A stretch of 51,462 nt of DNA from Planctomycetota bacterium (GTDB lineage: Bacteria > Planctomycetota > Planctomycetia > Pirellulales > Pirellulaceae): NCBI GenBank assembly GCA_014381825.1, contig JACNKX010000052.1, positions 1-51,462 on the forward strand, in the 5' to 3' direction. The number at the start of each line of letters is the position of its first letter. The first letter of the stretch is position 1. The position numbers were made by a program, and so were the translations under genes. Positions 9,358 to 17,088 of the stretch are shown in pieces. The notes below the pieces were generated by a model. The model saw only the letters and a list, made by a program, of their open reading frames with translations, was not told where the DNA came from and did not search any database.

Positions 9358-9565
9358 CCTATCGTTCCTTCATCTTCCTTGGCCGCAATCACAGCAAGAT
9401 GGACGCTTGCGTTGTGCGTTCCCTGATGAAATCTCGTGTGTTGGTGGGATCTATTTGGGGCGGGCAGACGTTTGCACTATGATAGTGGCAGGATGATCGT
9501 ACGTAAGGGTACCGGTCATCCGCGACAACTTTGCCAACACGTGTGATGAATTAACCGAAGTTTTA

Positions 9566-10159
9566 ATGGGACTCACAATTATGAAGATGAAAATTGCAAC
9601 CTTATTGACCGTGTCGGTATGCCTGGTCGGATATTTCGTTATGGCATCCTGGGCTGATGAACGCGAACTTGACGAATTGCGAGATAAGGCCGCGACTCTA
9701 CTGCGCGAAGCGAAAGAGCATAGCGCCGAAGGACACGCCGACGAGGCGCGCGAATTGATGAAGCGAGCGTATGGGCTGCGAGCCGAAGCGGAAAAGTTGG
9801 CGGAGCATCGCGAGCGAGACGAAGATGAAGAACGCGAACGAAATGAAGAACGAGAGGAATATGAAGAGCGTGAACGGCATGAAGAGCGCGAGCGACACGA
9901 CGGTGGCCATGAACAGATCGAACACATACGTGAAGCGGCCGAGCATTTGCATGCGGCAGGGATTCACGATCACGCCGAGGAGTTGATGCGTGAAGCCGAG
10001 CGCCGCCAGCACGAGATGGAACGTGAACGCGAAGGTCATCATGACGAAGGCTTGCAGCGTCACGTTGAAGAGTTGACAAAGCACGTCCACGAATTGCACG
10101 AACGCTTGGAGCGGATGGAACGATTTGTCGAGGAGTTGGCGAAACGCCGTAGAGAATGA
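9566..10159 (+). CDS. Secreted, highly charged His/Glu/Arg-rich coiled-coil protein
   Basis: A 197-residue protein with a signal peptide (KMKIATLLTVSVCLVGYFVM, then ASWADE) followed by an almost entirely helical, charged region. Residues about 85-125 are a low-complexity run of ERE, EER and HEE units. The rest alternates Glu, Arg and His in heptad-like spacing. Shorter relatives with an AREL motif occur in planctomycete periplasmic proteins. Two starts are possible: ATG 9566 and ATG 9581, the latter giving a typical MKMK signal start; neither has a strong ribosome site. A structural or metal-binding role is conceivable because of the histidines, but no function can be assigned. Confidence 0.75.
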   Translation: MGLTIMKMKIATLLTVSVCLVGYFVMASWADERELDELRDKAATLLREAKEHSAEGHADEARELMKRAYGLRAEAEKLAEHRERDEDEERERNEEREEYEERERHEERERHDGGHEQIEHIREAAEHLHAAGIHDHAEELMREAERRQHEMEREREGHHDEGLQRHVEELTKHVHELHERLERMERFVEELAKRRRE

Positions 10160-10246
10160 GCGCCGCGCGAAACAAGTCCCAACGGTAGGCCGGCCACTCC
10201 TACTTTGTCGCCCGGAGAGCGATGGCTGCGGTGAATTTAACCCAAC

Positions 10247-10774
10247 TTAGCGCCGCTCGAAGAACGCACCGCCCATTTCGAACAGGTCGCCGACCTGCGT
10301 GCATCGCACGATGTCGAGTAACAATTGAACATGTCCGATCACAGGCAACTCGATCAGTACAGCCAGCTTCCCTTCTAACGGAATCGAGTGAACGATTGCG
10401 ATGCCGCTTGCGGATAGATTTCGCGAGATCACCGTAAACTCTTGCCCGACGGGAAAAAGATCGTCATCCAATAGCACGACCGGGATGCTCATCATCATGG
10501 GGCGGCGTGGATGGCGACGCAACTCGTGTTCGAGATCGATCTCTCGTAGGGTCGTCGCCGTCTCGCGACGTTCCGGAAAATAATGCGATAGCTTGATCGA
10601 GTCTCGAAGATGAGCGGGAGACGACGGAGAGAGGCTCGCCAGGTAAGTCGCTCCGCAATTGCGACATTCCCATTCGCGCGTGGCGCCAGCTCCGCCAACG
10701 ACCAAAGTCGGCAGTGGCCCATCGCACGTCACGCATTGCGTAATTTGGAAAGTTCGTTCGGTTACCTGCTGCAT
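10247..10774 (-). CDS. Zinc-ribbon + PilZ domain protein
   Basis: Predicted 175-residue protein. The N-terminus holds a CxxC...CxxC zinc ribbon (Cys14/17 and Cys37/40). The C-terminal half is PilZ-like, with RRHPRR at 86-91 and NLSASG at 119-124 corresponding to the RxxxR and (D/N)xSxxG signatures that bind cyclic di-GMP. It probably acts as a c-di-GMP-responsive adaptor in the cytoplasm. The open frame runs 57 codons further upstream, but that extension has no protein-like character, and ATG 10774 follows a GGAGCGGGGAA ribosome site. The neighbours give no clue to the controlled process. It converges on the charged coiled-coil gene, leaving an 87-base gap. Confidence 0.75.
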   Translation of the reverse strand: MQQVTERTFQITQCVTCDGPLPTLVVGGAGATREWECRNCGATYLASLSPSSPAHLRDSIKLSHYFPERRETATTLREIDLEHELRRHPRRPMMMSIPVVLLDDDLFPVGQEFTVISRNLSASGIAIVHSIPLEGKLAVLIELPVIGHVQLLLDIVRCTQVGDLFEMGGAFFERR

Positions 10775-11042
10775 TTCCCCGCTCCACAGACTATTTTTCA
10801 ACTCTACGTTACAAGGTGGACGAGCGCGGTGATTTCGCCCAGGTGACGCACACCAAGTGTGCTGAATGAATCGCGGTCGATGAGCGGCGATTTTGGTCGA
10901 CCATCGCGTCACCGAACCATCTAGTATCAAGCGGTTTGCGATCAAAGACCTCCCTTTGACACACCCGCCGCTCAGCCGTTACAGTTGGCATAGCGCTGGC
11001 AATTTCGCCAGGATGCAACCGGACGGACAAAGCGGTTGTAAC

Positions 11043-11129
11043 GGATGGGTGGCCGAGTGGTCGAAGGCGGCAGTCTTGAAAACTGCTGTACCTGTAAGGG
11101 TACCCTGGGTTCGAATCCCAGCCCATCCG
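11043..11129 (+). tRNA. tRNA-Ser (anticodon UGA)
   Basis: Complete cloverleaf of 87 bases. The acceptor stem pairs GGATGGG (11043-11049) with CCCATCC (11122-11128), followed by discriminator G. The anticodon loop CTTGAAA sits on a GCAGT/ACTGC stem and gives anticodon TGA, reading UCA serine codons. A long variable arm (paired GTACC/GGTAC) marks a class II tRNA. The T arm is CTGGG-TTCGAAT-CCCAG. CCA is not encoded. The G discriminator and long variable arm fit serine identity. Confidence 0.95.
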
Positions 11130-11323
11130 CTTCTTGATTCTGCGAATTGGGACCGCGTGTGGCTGGTCTTTACAAACGGCTCGAGGTGCAGCTTGGGTAG
11201 GGTCGAATACGTCCACAAGTCAGACAGCGAACTCGCCAGCCGGAGCCAAGTTCACCGGAAGACATGAAAGCACCAAACGGTGGCTTAGCATCGGCCCATC
11301 AGTTACTGTCGCGTTTTGTCGTC

Positions 11324-11380
11324 GTGGTGGCTTCCAGCCGCCACGAAAGTTCATAGACGGTGGCGGCTGGAAGCCACCAC
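11324..11380. repeat. Perfect 21-bp inverted repeat with 15-base loop
   Basis: The arms at 11324-11344 and 11360-11380 are exact reverse complements (GTGGTGGCTTCCAGCCG... and its complement) around a 15-base loop. It lies in a gene-free stretch 3' of tRNA-Ser and has no T-run, so it is not a standard terminator. It looks like a dispersed intergenic element of the REP/MITE kind. Confidence 0.8.
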
Positions 11381-11545
11381 CAAGGTAGATCAGCCAGCCG
11401 GCAAAAGACAGCAAATAAAGTTGCCAAACGAGCCGCTCTTGTCGGCGGTTCTTCGCGCGCATCGGGAATGGCAACAAGATGACAATAGCGACACCAATCG
11501 GCAGAAAGTCCCACATTCAATTGAGCCCGCGCAACGGGAGGCATG

Positions 11546-11616
11546 GCCGACGGCGCTAGCCGCGGGCCTCGAAGCGAGCGATTTCCAAGCCATGGCCCGC
11601 GGCTGGCGCCGTCGGC
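11546..11616. repeat. 23-bp inverted repeat with one mismatch, 25-base loop
   Basis: The arms at 11546-11568 and 11594-11616 (GCCGACGGCGCTAGCCGCGG... against its reverse complement) match at 22 of 23 positions; the odd pair is a G-T-type change. It is very GC-rich, lies between genes, and differs in sequence from the nearby 21-bp hairpin, so it represents a second dispersed repeat type. Confidence 0.75.
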
Positions 11617-11653
11617 TCACATTTCAAAACACGTTTTAAGGATCGACGTTCCG

Positions 11654-12046
11654 TCAATTGTCAGCCCGTGCGGTCGCGGGTGGACCAGCGAGTTCTCGTA
11701 GCTTGGCCTTCAAGTCTTCCATCAGTTCGACCGAATCTGCGCGGAGACGATACCGCCCATTCTCATCCACATCGAGATCGAGCTTGACGTGAATACCCTC
11801 TGCTCTTAGTAGCGCGTAGGCCTCGTCGATGAACTTGCTGAGATCATCCACTCTTTGGGCATCGAGACTTTCGGCATTGGCCGGGGACGAAAGCCGCTCG
11901 ATTTCGGCGCGCAGAGCTTCTGCGTCAGCCGAGTGTGATTGGTGGTCTTGCCACCATCCAATCGCCAACCCAACTGAAAGGGTTAGAGTTGACAACATCC
12001 CAACCCACAACCGCCAACGCGTGGTCACTTTTTTTATATTCGCCAT
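11654..12046 (-). CDS. Small membrane-anchored hypothetical protein
   Basis: A 130-residue protein with one N-terminal membrane helix (residues about 12-32, LWVGMLSTLTLSVGLAIGWW) followed by a soluble, helical, acidic domain. The middle contains a predicted coiled-coil (AEALRAEIERL). Residues 85-110 contain a short beta segment (VKLDLDVDENGRYRL). No family is recognised. The topology suggests an inner-membrane anchor with the domain outside the cytoplasm. ATG 12046 is preceded by a weak purine-rich stretch. It stands alone between the repeat-rich tRNA flank and a long gene-poor stretch. Confidence 0.6.
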   Translation of the reverse strand: MANIKKVTTRWRLWVGMLSTLTLSVGLAIGWWQDHQSHSADAEALRAEIERLSSPANAESLDAQRVDDLSKFIDEAYALLRAEGIHVKLDLDVDENGRYRLRADSVELMEDLKAKLRELAGPPATARADN

Positions 12047-12297
12047 CTCAATTCTCGCCCCTCGTTCTGATTGGATGCTGGTCAGCGAGCTTTAGTTCCG
12101 AGGATTCTCGAAAAATGATCGGAAAGATCCACATGGCGATCGCTCCATTGCGCGTCATGCGGTTAGACGCCGTGCTCGTCCGACTGAGCACTTCGCCAAG
12201 AACGACTTTTCTTGTCGGATAATGGAACGCGCCTCTCGAATTGGACGTCAATAACACCAATCAGATTTTGAGTCACCAAGCATGAAGGGTTCGAGCG

Positions 12298-12456
12298 ATG
12301 GTCCAAAAGTATGCCCTGTATCGAATCGCGCATTGGCTCCGAACGAATCGTGAGCAACTTAGCAAGACGCCGCTCGCAGAAATCAAAGACCGGATGATTA
12401 AAGAAGGCTGTCGCCGACCAGAACCAGCTAGCCGGCTTGATCGACCTCAATCTTAG
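12298..12456 (+). CDS. Possible 52-residue protein
   Basis: A short frame in an otherwise empty stretch. It starts at ATG 12298 with AAGGG nine bases upstream and encodes a helical, basic peptide (YRIAHWLRTNREQL, then AEIKDRMIKEG). Composition and amphipathic spacing look more protein-like than the surrounding frames and suggest a small helix-turn-helix-type fold. No family is recognised. It could be a remnant of a larger gene or chance. Confidence 0.35.
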   Translation: MVQKYALYRIAHWLRTNREQLSKTPLAEIKDRMIKEGCRRPEPASRLDRPQS

Positions 12457-12691
12457 TACGTTGAGCTGCCTCGACGAATCTGCAAGTTACCGGCAGCGGG
12501 GAGCATCTTCACTTGCGGCGCGGTTGCCGCTATCGCTGGGTCACTTCTTTCGACGCGGTTTGCGTGGATCGAGAGTCGCGTCGGCGATTTCTACGAAAGA
12601 ATATGTGAGCGTTTCTTCGTGTCCAGTCGTCCGAGAATGAGTATCACAGCGATAACTAGCGCGGTTTAGCCACAAACGTAGCGGCGCTGTG

Positions 12692-12729
12692 GTAGCGGGA
12701 TTCGCCAGAATTCTGGCGAATCCCGCTAC
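12692..12729. repeat. 38-base perfect palindrome
   Basis: Two 19-base arms (GTAGCGGGATTCGCCAGAA and its exact complement) meet with no spacer at an EcoRI-like GAATTC centre. It is intergenic and lacks a T-run. It resembles a dispersed palindromic element rather than a terminator or a regulator site beside a gene. Confidence 0.8.
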
Positions 12730-12905
12730 ATCTATCACAAAACCAATCTCGATGCCGACTACCAATCCGACCTGCAAATCGCAGCGTTGGCGTGAATTAT
12801 ACCGAATGGCGAAAATTCTTTGGAAGAAGTAACCGCGGCGCTGCAATATTTTCTGCGGTGACGCGTTAGGTCCTTGGTGGGTTGTTTCTTGAAGCAACTC
12901 GCTAG

Positions 12906-12938
12906 AGCCGACGTCGAAGCTGCCCCTCGACGTCGGCT
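12906..12938. repeat. 12-bp hairpin with 9-base loop
   Basis: AGCCGACGTCGA at 12906-12917 pairs exactly with 12927-12938. The plus strand continues CGCCTATTTTC, a weak U-run, so it might terminate plus-strand transcription, though no clear plus-strand gene lies upstream other than the doubtful 52-codon frame. Confidence 0.5.
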
Positions 12939-13147
12939 CGCCTATTTTCTTGCGATCCGTCAGGCTGTTCGGCAGACAGACTTCACGACGACGCTGCGAA
13001 GAAGTATCCGAATTGGGCATCGCTATTAGCCACACTTCGTGATGGATTTCCGAAAGCTGCAGCCTTATAACTGTCGGGCCAGCGTATTCGTTGGCGCTCG
13101 ATTCGCTAACGGCGAATGTTGCCACGCCTCAATTAGATGGAGTCACA

Positions 13148-13825
13148 ATGGGAGTTGCTCTAATCGTCGCCGGATGCGTTCTCGCGGTCGTTGTACTCGT
13201 GATTACTCTCATTCGTTGGAGTATTCGCATGGCGAAAGAACGTACGGCTGCGATGAGTGACTTTGCGGCTGGCTTGGAATTGGAGTTCTTCGAGTCTGGC
13301 CACGAAGAGCTATTGTCTAGGTTGGCAACGTTCCAGCTCTTTAACAGCGGCCACAGTCGCAGAATGAAGAACGTAATCATTGGCAAGACGGAACTGGCTT
13401 CCATAGCGATCTTCGATTACCGCTACACAACGGGCGGCGGGAAGAACCAGAGCACTCACAACCAGACAGTCGTAACAATGGAGTCCGAGTCGTTGGCACT
13501 TCCGAACTTTACGATGCGTCCCGAACATCTCTTCGACCGCGTTGGTTCCGCGCTTGGATTTCAAGACATTGACTTCGACGATCATCCGCAGTTCTCGCAA
13601 TCGTTTGTTCTTAAGGGAAAGGACGAGGCGGCGATTCGCGAGTTCTTCGATCCTCAGATTCTAGACTTCTTCGCCGACCGCGCCGGGATCTGCTTCGAAG
13701 GCACTGCGGGAAGGTTTATCTACTTCCGCGGCGGAACAACGCAATCAACCGACGATCTACGCAAGTATCTGGAGGAAGGATATTCCGTATACCAAGCGTT
13801 CACGGAAAGGTTGTCACGAGGATAA
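13148..13825 (+). CDS. Hypothetical protein with one N-terminal membrane helix
   Basis: Predicted 225-residue protein. Residues 2-24 form a membrane helix (VALIVAGCVLAVVVLVITLI) followed by a basic flank (RMAKER), so the C-terminal 200 residues are probably cytoplasmic. That domain contains LELEFFESG, MRPEHLFDRVGSALGFQDIDF and KGKDEAAIREFF, a pattern I associate with uncharacterised bacterial proteins related to membrane-bound DUF3137-like domains, without certainty. A TTG 19 codons upstream is possible, but ATG 13148 has GGAG eight bases before it and is chosen. No operon partner is evident. Confidence 0.75.
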   Translation: MGVALIVAGCVLAVVVLVITLIRWSIRMAKERTAAMSDFAAGLELEFFESGHEELLSRLATFQLFNSGHSRRMKNVIIGKTELASIAIFDYRYTTGGGKNQSTHNQTVVTMESESLALPNFTMRPEHLFDRVGSALGFQDIDFDDHPQFSQSFVLKGKDEAAIREFFDPQILDFFADRAGICFEGTAGRFIYFRGGTTQSTDDLRKYLEEGYSVYQAFTERLSRG

Positions 13826-13872
13826 AACGATTGTGTCAGTTTGCGATAGAAATCACCGGCCCGTGATGTCCT

Positions 13873-14262
13873 TCAATTGCGATGCAGTACTTCCTCGGAT
13901 CCGCTTCTGAAATCCGGCTGGAAGCTAGGGCCGACCAGAACTCCTCGGACCATGATTGCGATGGTGAAGAAGAGGGCGGACGAGAGCACCACGAGGATCG
14001 TGAGGCTCGTCGCAAAGTGGTCGCGCAGAAGTACGAGTGACGGTGGCTCGGAACTCTTCGGAACGCGACGAGACACCGGGCCGCTGCCCGCTTGTTGTCG
14101 CTGCGCCTCCGAGCGCCAATCTTGCCAGTCTTCTTGCGACGTGGCTGAACTTTCGGTCTTCAGCACGTGCTGCCGCGCAACGACCGACCCGGATACTAGC
14201 GCGCAGAGAAAAACCGTGTACAGCGTGCCGATGACAACGGTTGAATTCAAAGACTTTGGCAT
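13873..14262 (-). CDS. Small two-helix membrane protein, hypothetical
   Basis: A 129-residue protein with an N-terminal membrane helix (VVIGTLYTVFLCALVSGSVV), a hydrophilic Gln/Ser-rich loop of about 50 residues and a second helix (ATSLTILVVLSSALFFTIAI). The orientation suggests the loop faces outside. No family is recognised. ATG 14262 has no visible ribosome site. It converges with the preceding plus-strand gene and lies 74 bases downstream of the M20 gene's stop, so it may be the last gene of that transcript. Confidence 0.55.
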   Translation of the reverse strand: MPKSLNSTVVIGTLYTVFLCALVSGSVVARQHVLKTESSATSQEDWQDWRSEAQRQQAGSGPVSRRVPKSSEPPSLVLLRDHFATSLTILVVLSSALFFTIAIMVRGVLVGPSFQPDFRSGSEEVLHRN

Positions 14263-14336
14263 CGAATTTCAGTAAATCGTCGTGCAGTGAACTGCCCGGT
14301 AATGACTGTCGTGTTAGATTCTGGCAAGCGAGGGTA

Positions 14337-15686
14337 CTAATCGTTTGGCTTCAGTAGCTCGATGGCGGCTTCCGACATGGCAGGAACGCTCGTTTTCAGT
14401 GCGTGTTCGACATCCGGGTAAAAGAGCGGTGAGTGAAGCGAAGGTGGCGGTTGGCGAAGCTGCTCGTAGCGATTCAGGCGTTCACCATCCACGGCACCGA
14501 GTCGAATCATGAGAATTGGCACGCCAGCGCGACCATAGCGACTGAAGTCTTCGCCGCCCATCGACGGTTCCGCATCGGCAACGTTCTCGTCGCCGACGAC
14601 TCGCCGCAGTACGGGATCGAGTCTCGCAGCCAGATCCTCATCATTCCAAAGCGAAGGCGTTCCTTCCGAGATTTCGATCTTCGGTTCTGGGGCGTTAGCT
14701 CCGATCGCGACAGCCTTCGCCTTGCGGGCGATTCCTTCGAGAAGGAGCTTGCGCACACCTTCGTCGTAACTGCGAACAGTGATTTGCATGTGACAAGTAT
14801 TACCGATGATATTGTGTTTGGTGCCGCCATGAATCGAGCCGACCGTGACAACCGCCGGTTCGATCGGTTTAACTTCACGGCTTACGAGCGTTTGCACCGA
14901 AACGATAAACTGTGCCGCCTGGACGATCGGATCGATGGTCGTGTGTGGATACGCGCCGTGGCCTCCACGACCTTGCATCGTTACGTCGACGCTATCGACA
15001 TTCGCGAGTGCGTAACCGGCTCGATAGGCAACTTGCCCCGTTGCGAGCCCCGAATCGACATGCATCGCCACCGCGAAGTCCGGTTTGGGGAATCGTTCGA
15101 AGAGGCCATCTTTCAACATGGCTGCGGCACCCGCTCCACGCTCCTCGGCGGGTTGACCAATGAACATAACCGTTCCTCGCCACCGTTCTTTGTTCGCCGC
15201 GAGATACCGAGCAACTCCGACAAGATTGGTGATATGAACATCGTGCCCGCAGGCATGCATGACGCCAACTTGCGTGCCGTCGGTGCCTTTCACCTTCACC
15301 TTGGATGCGTACACGAGATTCGTTTGTTCGACGACTGGCAACGCATCGAGATCTGTCCGCAACATCAACGTGGGACCATCGCCGTTTTTCAAAAGACCGA
15401 CGACGCCAAAGCCTCCGACCTGCGTTGTTACTTCGGCGCCAACATCCTCCAATTCTTTAGCGAGTCGTTTGCCCGTTTGCTCTTCCTGAAACGATAACTC
15501 CGGATGCATGTGGAAGTGCCGGTACAACTCGACTAGCTGCTCGACGTTCTCCTCGACCCAATCGCTAGAGGTCTCCGCCCGGGCGACGTTCGAGCTGAGT
15601 GGTGCCAACACAGACAGCCAAATCACCCCAAAGTAGACCATCAATTTCGAGAAGCACTCGCCGCGTCCAGTCGGATTCATCGTCAT
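14337..15686 (-). CDS. Exported M20-family amidohydrolase (hippurate / N-acyl-amino-acid hydrolase type)
   Basis: A 449-residue zinc-dependent hydrolase of peptidase family M20D, which removes acyl groups from N-acyl amino acids. Metal-site motifs are present: HACGHD at 145-149, PAEERGAGA at 179-187 and GGEDFSRYG near the C-terminus. The dimerisation domain lies between them (GRGGHGAYPH). A signal peptide (LMVYFGVIWLSVLAPL, cleavage near ARAE) marks it as periplasmic, unlike cytoplasmic HipO. ATG 15686 follows GGAGACGACCT; the open frame continues 29 codons upstream without a convincing signal. It probably releases amino acids from acylated or conjugated substrates outside the cytoplasm; the actual substrate is unknown. 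Confidence 0.9.
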   Translation of the reverse strand: MTMNPTGRGECFSKLMVYFGVIWLSVLAPLSSNVARAETSSDWVEENVEQLVELYRHFHMHPELSFQEEQTGKRLAKELEDVGAEVTTQVGGFGVVGLLKNGDGPTLMLRTDLDALPVVEQTNLVYASKVKVKGTDGTQVGVMHACGHDVHITNLVGVARYLAANKERWRGTVMFIGQPAEERGAGAAAMLKDGLFERFPKPDFAVAMHVDSGLATGQVAYRAGYALANVDSVDVTMQGRGGHGAYPHTTIDPIVQAAQFIVSVQTLVSREVKPIEPAVVTVGSIHGGTKHNIIGNTCHMQITVRSYDEGVRKLLLEGIARKAKAVAIGANAPEPKIEISEGTPSLWNDEDLAARLDPVLRRVVGDENVADAEPSMGGEDFSRYGRAGVPILMIRLGAVDGERLNRYEQLRQPPPSLHSPLFYPDVEHALKTSVPAMSEAAIELLKPND

Positions 15687-15809
15687 AGGTCGTCTCCACA
15701 AATCAGTGTCAAGATTTTTTCGATTTCTCCCCAATAGGGGGATTTCCCCTCGCCGTGCAAGTTTGTAGAACAAGACCTTTCATAAATTGAGGCCTCGTCA
15801 ACAATACGA

Positions 15810-15850
15810 AGCAGGTCGTGGGATTATCATACCCGACCTGCTATTTTTGT
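15810..15850 (+). terminator. Rho-independent-type hairpin
   Basis: AGCAGGTCG...GGG pairs with CCCGACCTGCT around an AT-rich loop and is followed on the plus strand by ATTTTTGTTT. The U-run suits plus-strand transcription, but the nearest genes on both sides run on the minus strand. It could also weakly stop transcripts coming from the K+ channel gene at 16001. Confidence 0.6.
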
Positions 15851-16000
15851 TTACGAACCTCATCAAGCGGGCGGCAATGAAGGGCGTACTCAAGCGGTGA
15901 CGTCAATCGTAGGCCGGAACAAGTCTTCGCAGTTCCGGCATGAATCAAACGTCCTACCACTCTCTAACCAGTGCTAAGCCTTTTTCGGCCCACGGAAAAA

Positions 16001-17080
16001 TCAGCCAACTGAAAGCTCGTACGCGTTTCGAAAGCCTTGGATGTCTTCGGAACGGCCCATTACAATCGCGATGTCTGCTGCTTGGAAACTGTAATTCGCT
16101 TCCGGGTTAAAACTCATCTCGCCATCGGCATGCTTCACCGCAACGACGAGCAATTTGTGCTTGCTGTGTGCTTCCGTCGAAGCAACGGTCACGCCAATCA
16201 ATTGACAGTCCTCCGGCAATGTGATCTCGTCTAGCTCCAAGTCCATAAAGCTGGCTTCGCTAACCAATTCCATGAGGTGAGCTGTCGAGGGACGTGTGAT
16301 CAGTCGTTCCAGTCGGTGTGCTCCGATAATGGCTGGCATGATTACTTTGCTGGCACCCGCCTGAATCAGTTTCCTTTCTGTCGTCGGATGTTCCGCGCGA
16401 GAAAAAATCTGGATGCGAGGGCACAAGGTCCGCGCGGTGAGCGTGATGAACACATTGTCGGCATCACTGGGCAGCGACGAAACCAGCGTTTTGGCGCGAT
16501 CAATCCCAGCGTTTAACAGCGTTTCATCGGACGTCGCATCACCGCAAATGCAGAGGCAGCCTTGTGACTTTGCCGCCTCGAAGCGGTCTGTATCTGCGTC
16601 AATTACGACGAACTCACGACGACTGTGTTTTAGATCGTTGGTGAGAACTTCACCGATTCGGCCGTAGCCGCAGACAATCACGTGACCGCTCAAACTTTCA
16701 ATTCCACGAGTCATACGTCTGTGTCCTAAAACTCTTTCGAGTTCGCCTTCTAACATCAATTGAACGAAGCCGCCGAAGGTATAAGCAGCCGCGGACATGC
16801 CAAATACGATCACACCCACCGTAAACAACTGAAACGTAGGCGATGAGTTAGTCGTTTCCGAAAACCCGACGCTTGAAATTGTAATGGTCGTCATCCAAAA
16901 CGCGCTTACCCAATCGTAACCGCCGAGCAAACGAAAACCGATGACGCCGGAAACGACTACCACGCCCAAAACGAGAGATCCGTTGCGAATTCTTGTTAAA
17001 GGCGACCTGGACGAAGTTCCCTTCGGAACTCGAACGGAGGATTGTGCGCCTCTTGGCAGCGGTTGCACGTGACGTACCAT
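16001..17080 (-). CDS. Two-TM potassium channel-like protein with RCK (TrkA) domains
   Basis: A 359-residue protein. Residues about 34-52 and 83-108 form the two membrane helices around a pore loop reading TITISSVGFSE (65-75), where a canonical channel has T(V/I)GYGD. Residues about 131-250 form an RCK-N/TrkA-N Rossmann domain with HVIVCGYGRIGE, and residues 275-359 form an RCK-C domain. Such proteins are ligand-gated K+ channels of the inner membrane. The filter is atypical (SVGFSE), so selectivity may differ. It starts eight bases after the DUF1501 gene stop with GGAGG-like sequence (ATCCTCCGC in complement) before the ATG, so it is the third gene of that operon, an unusual partnership. Confidence 0.85.
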   Translation of the reverse strand: MVRHVQPLPRGAQSSVRVPKGTSSRSPLTRIRNGSLVLGVVVVSGVIGFRLLGGYDWVSAFWMTTITISSVGFSETTNSSPTFQLFTVGVIVFGMSAAAYTFGGFVQLMLEGELERVLGHRRMTRGIESLSGHVIVCGYGRIGEVLTNDLKHSRREFVVIDADTDRFEAAKSQGCLCICGDATSDETLLNAGIDRAKTLVSSLPSDADNVFITLTARTLCPRIQIFSRAEHPTTERKLIQAGASKVIMPAIIGAHRLERLITRPSTAHLMELVSEASFMDLELDEITLPEDCQLIGVTVASTEAHSKHKLLVVAVKHADGEMSFNPEANYSFQAADIAIVMGRSEDIQGFRNAYELSVG

Positions 17081-17088
17081 GCGGAGGA

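Larger units (their letters stand above)
12047..13147. other. Gene-poor stretch with repeats
   Basis: About 1.1 kb without a convincing full-length gene. It holds one plausible 52-codon reading frame (12298-12456), a 38-base perfect palindrome (12692-12729) and a 12-bp hairpin (12906-12938). Frames of 95 and 194 codons on the complementary strand run across these elements and lack protein character. Taken with the tRNA and two inverted repeats just upstream, the zone looks like a site where sequence accumulates and decays. Confidence 0.6.

Noticed and set aside
9639-10175. 178-codon minus-strand frame opposite the charged coiled-coil gene
   Set aside because: Arg/His/Leu-rich text is the expected complement of Glu/Arg-rich coding; the plus strand has a signal peptide.
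11316-11639. Frames of about 100 codons on both strands containing GGFQPP and GGWKPP text
   Set aside because: This text is the translation of the inverted-repeat arms, not a conserved protein.
12163-12450. 95-codon frame on the minus strand
   Set aside because: It is antisense to the better supported 52-codon frame and has no recognisable motif.
12541-13125. 194-codon frame on the minus strand
   Set aside because: It crosses the 38-base palindrome and the 12-bp hairpin and has no coherent protein pattern, though its last 25 residues (VEIADATLDPRKPRR) look slightly protein-like.
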